This document shows, piece by piece, positions 62,805-64,000 of a stretch of DNA of 64,000 nt; position 1 is the first letter of the stretch, and each line of letters opens with the position of its first letter. The notes beneath the pieces are model-generated. The model had not been told where the DNA came from and did no database searches. It saw nothing but the letters and a program-made list of their open reading frames with translations. Origin of the DNA: Aestuariibaculum sp. M13 (lineage in GTDB: Bacteria > Bacteroidota > Bacteroidia > Flavobacteriales > Flavobacteriaceae); NCBI RefSeq assembly GCF_024723255.1, contig NZ_JANIAC010000003.1, positions 310,001 to 374,000 of the forward strand. Direction: 5' to 3'. The position numbers and the translations under genes are program-made.

Positions 62805-63521
62805 TTAATTCGGAATTAAATCGCAGTACCAAACGCCGTATTTGTCGCTTTCGCAAACTGAATTATCGGTGTTCGGGTTATCGTATTCTCGGTATACTTT
62901 TTCTCCAATTTTAAATTCAATAGGGTTTTTAAAAATAGGCCCATCGAAACAAAACGTGTGAAATTCACCATTTTCACCGCAAGGGTCAACACCTTCAGGA
63001 AGGTTGTCAATAAAATTTTTATCGATAACGGTGCCAACGAAATCTTCATTAAAGAATTTAGAATTGGCACAAACGATTATTGTTTTGAAACCCAAATCTA
63101 AAAATTCATGCATTAATTCTTTGGTATCACGTTTCCAGATGGGAAAAACCGCCGATATATTTTGTTTTGCCAGTTGCGCTTCACGATAGGCTTTTAAATC
63201 TTCAAGAAAAATATCTCCAAAAGCTGTATGCGTAAAGCCTTCAGTTTTTAGGCGGACAACGGTTTCGAGCATTTTCATCTCATAAGTTACCATATCGGGC
63301 ATTTCGGGAAGTTCAATAAAACTCGATTTAATGCCTATAGATTGGGTTTGAGCCTCTAGAAGTTCTTTTCGTAAACCATGCATTGACACTCTGTTGTAAT
63401 GCGTATTAATGGTTGTGATTAATTCATCGACCGTATATTGTTCGTCTTGTAATAAATGGTAAAGTGCCAGGGCAGAATCTTTTCCTGAACTCCAGTTAAA
63501 GTAGGTTTTATGTTTATTCAA
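62805..63521 (-). CDS. PP-loop ATPase, Dph6-like (diphthine-ammonia ligase family, COG2102)
   Basis: A 238-residue ATP pyrophosphatase-fold protein: the PP-loop FNWSSGKDSALALYHLL (SGKDS) is at residues 8-24. Then GLRKELLEAQTQSIGIKSSFIELP and HTAFGDIFLEDLKAYREAQLA fit the family. In eukaryotes and archaea it amidates diphthine on elongation factor 2; bacteria have no diphthamide, so that role cannot apply. It lies in a B12 locus, and a link to corrinoid or cobalamin amidation is a context guess. The start overlaps the end of the S41 peptidase gene by 8 bases, so the two are translationally coupled. Confidence 0.82.
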   Translation of the reverse strand: MNKHKTYFNWSSGKDSALALYHLLQDEQYTVDELITTINTHYNRVSMHGLRKELLEAQTQSIGIKSSFIELPEMPDMVTYEMKMLETVVRLKTEGFTHTAFGDIFLEDLKAYREAQLAKQNISAVFPIWKRDTKELMHEFLDLGFKTIIVCANSKFFNEDFVGTVIDKNFIDNLPEGVDPCGENGEFHTFCFDGPIFKNPIEFKIGEKVYREYDNPNTDNSVCESDKYGVWYCDLIPN

Positions 63522-64000
63522 AAATGGTATTATTAAAAATATTATTAGGTAATGGTTTCTCTACATACATTTCGTTTCCAAAGCGTTCAAAGCTATTACT
63601 GTCTTTAAAAAGTTTAAAAGCAGTTTTAGGGGAATTTTTAATTTGTGAAATTTTGCTGGTAGCTCCAGAAATATCAGCTAAGGCAGTGGCTAATAAGGTT
63701 TCATTTACATCACCTATCATGCCTAAATTCAGAAAGCTCTCTTCCATTGGAATATCAGGAGTAAGTCCGTTATCATAATCGGTGTTCCCAACAACATTTA
63801 ACGATTTAAAAATTAAAGGTTGCATGGCATAAGTATGATTTGGATTAGCCCCTTCGCGTGTAAAGTTTTCTGAATCATAAAGTGTGGTAGACGCCTGATA
63901 TTTTCCTGTCGTATAATCACCAATATGGATAACATTAATGTAAGGGTCTAAACTGTTTATAACCAGTTCGCTGGCTGAAGCAGAAGCATCTGTAGCAATA
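63514..64000 (-). CDS. S41-family peptidase, C-terminal part (runs off the right edge)
   Basis: The reading frame is open from base 64000 to the stop at 63514, so the gene's 5' end lies outside the window. The catalytic serine is in TDASASASELVINSLDPY, followed by IGDYTTGKYQAS with the lysine of the Ser-Lys dyad, as in CtpA/S41 processing proteases. The C-terminal 100 residues (NTDYDNGLTPDIPMEESFLNLGMIGD) are typical of the flavobacterial S41 lipoproteins. The gene overlaps the Dph6-like gene by 8 bases. Confidence 0.85.
   Translation of the reverse strand, partial: IATDASASASELVINSLDPYINVIHIGDYTTGKYQASTTLYDSENFTREGANPNHTYAMQPLIFKSLNVVGNTDYDNGLTPDIPMEESFLNLGMIGDVNETLLATALADISGATSKISQIKNSPKTAFKLFKDSNSFERFGNEMYVEKPLPNNIFNNTIFE

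Noticed and set aside
1-64000. Mobile elements, CRISPR arrays, tRNA or rRNA genes
   Set aside because: No transposase or integrase motifs, no regular spaced repeats and no T-loop or rRNA-like sequence were seen on either strand.

Overview
The window is about 64 kb of AT-rich chromosome from a bacterium of the phylum Bacteroidota, almost certainly family Flavobacteriaceae. Five signs support this. Two proteins carry type IX secretion (T9SS) C-terminal sorting domains. Promoters have the Bacteroidota -7 box TAnnTTTG, often followed by C, and sometimes a TTG about 19 bases upstream. The CarB is short (950 residues) and lacks the regulatory domain. The GlmU-like protein is of the alternative Bacteroidota type. 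Several small families are typical of flavobacteria (DUF4199, DUF5777, YceI, tRNA_anti-like). I see no insertion sequence, prophage, CRISPR array, rRNA or tRNA, so this looks like core chromosome with a few accessory metabolic loci.

Layout. (1) 1-8181: the start of an M28-type peptidase gene, then a fatty-acid degradation operon on the minus strand (MarR regulator, FadN-like fusion, thiolase, acyl-CoA dehydrogenase) preceded by an acyl-CoA ligase. A perfect 26-bp palindrome sits directly upstream of a -7 box in front of marR. (2) 8331-21005: pyruvate phosphate dikinase, two sulfatases on the opposite strand, then pyruvate formate-lyase, its activase and two transporters. ppdK and pflB share an FNR/CRP-like dyad at the same distance from the -7 box, which suggests joint control by oxygen or redox state. 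(3) 21073-36488: housekeeping genes on the minus strand (purL, fructosamine kinase family, secreted endonuclease, RsmB-type methyltransferase, an ECF sigma/anti-sigma operon, an MsbA-like ABC exporter, a phosphohexomutase, a glycosyltransferase), with one plus-strand BNR-repeat lipoprotein gene. (4) 36645-48692: rpmE2 (zinc-free L31), a GlmU-like gene, an orphan peptide-binding lipoprotein, mtaB, an alpha/beta hydrolase, a lytic transglycosylase, rpmH and carB. (5) 48738-53371: a minus-strand operon of envelope redox proteins: an OB-fold membrane protein, a T9SS cupredoxin, a DUF5777 beta-barrel, two mono-haem cytochrome lipoproteins, YceI and a small membrane protein. A DUF4382 lipoprotein lies upstream. 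(6) 53487-57431: thioesterase, RmuC and a TPR protein. (7) 57548-64000: a vitamin B12 locus: btuFCD divergent from a cobalamin riboswitch plus TonB-dependent receptor, then a Dph6-like PP-loop ATPase and an S41 peptidase.

How they fit together. The organism appears to use fatty acids and sulfated glycans, to import B12, and to switch to mixed-acid (formate) metabolism when oxygen is low. The best candidate for an undescribed system is the redox operon at 48738-52362. It could form an outer-membrane electron-transfer module: a surface cupredoxin and acidic-tailed cytochrome lipoproteins around a beta-barrel. The function is inferred from composition only.
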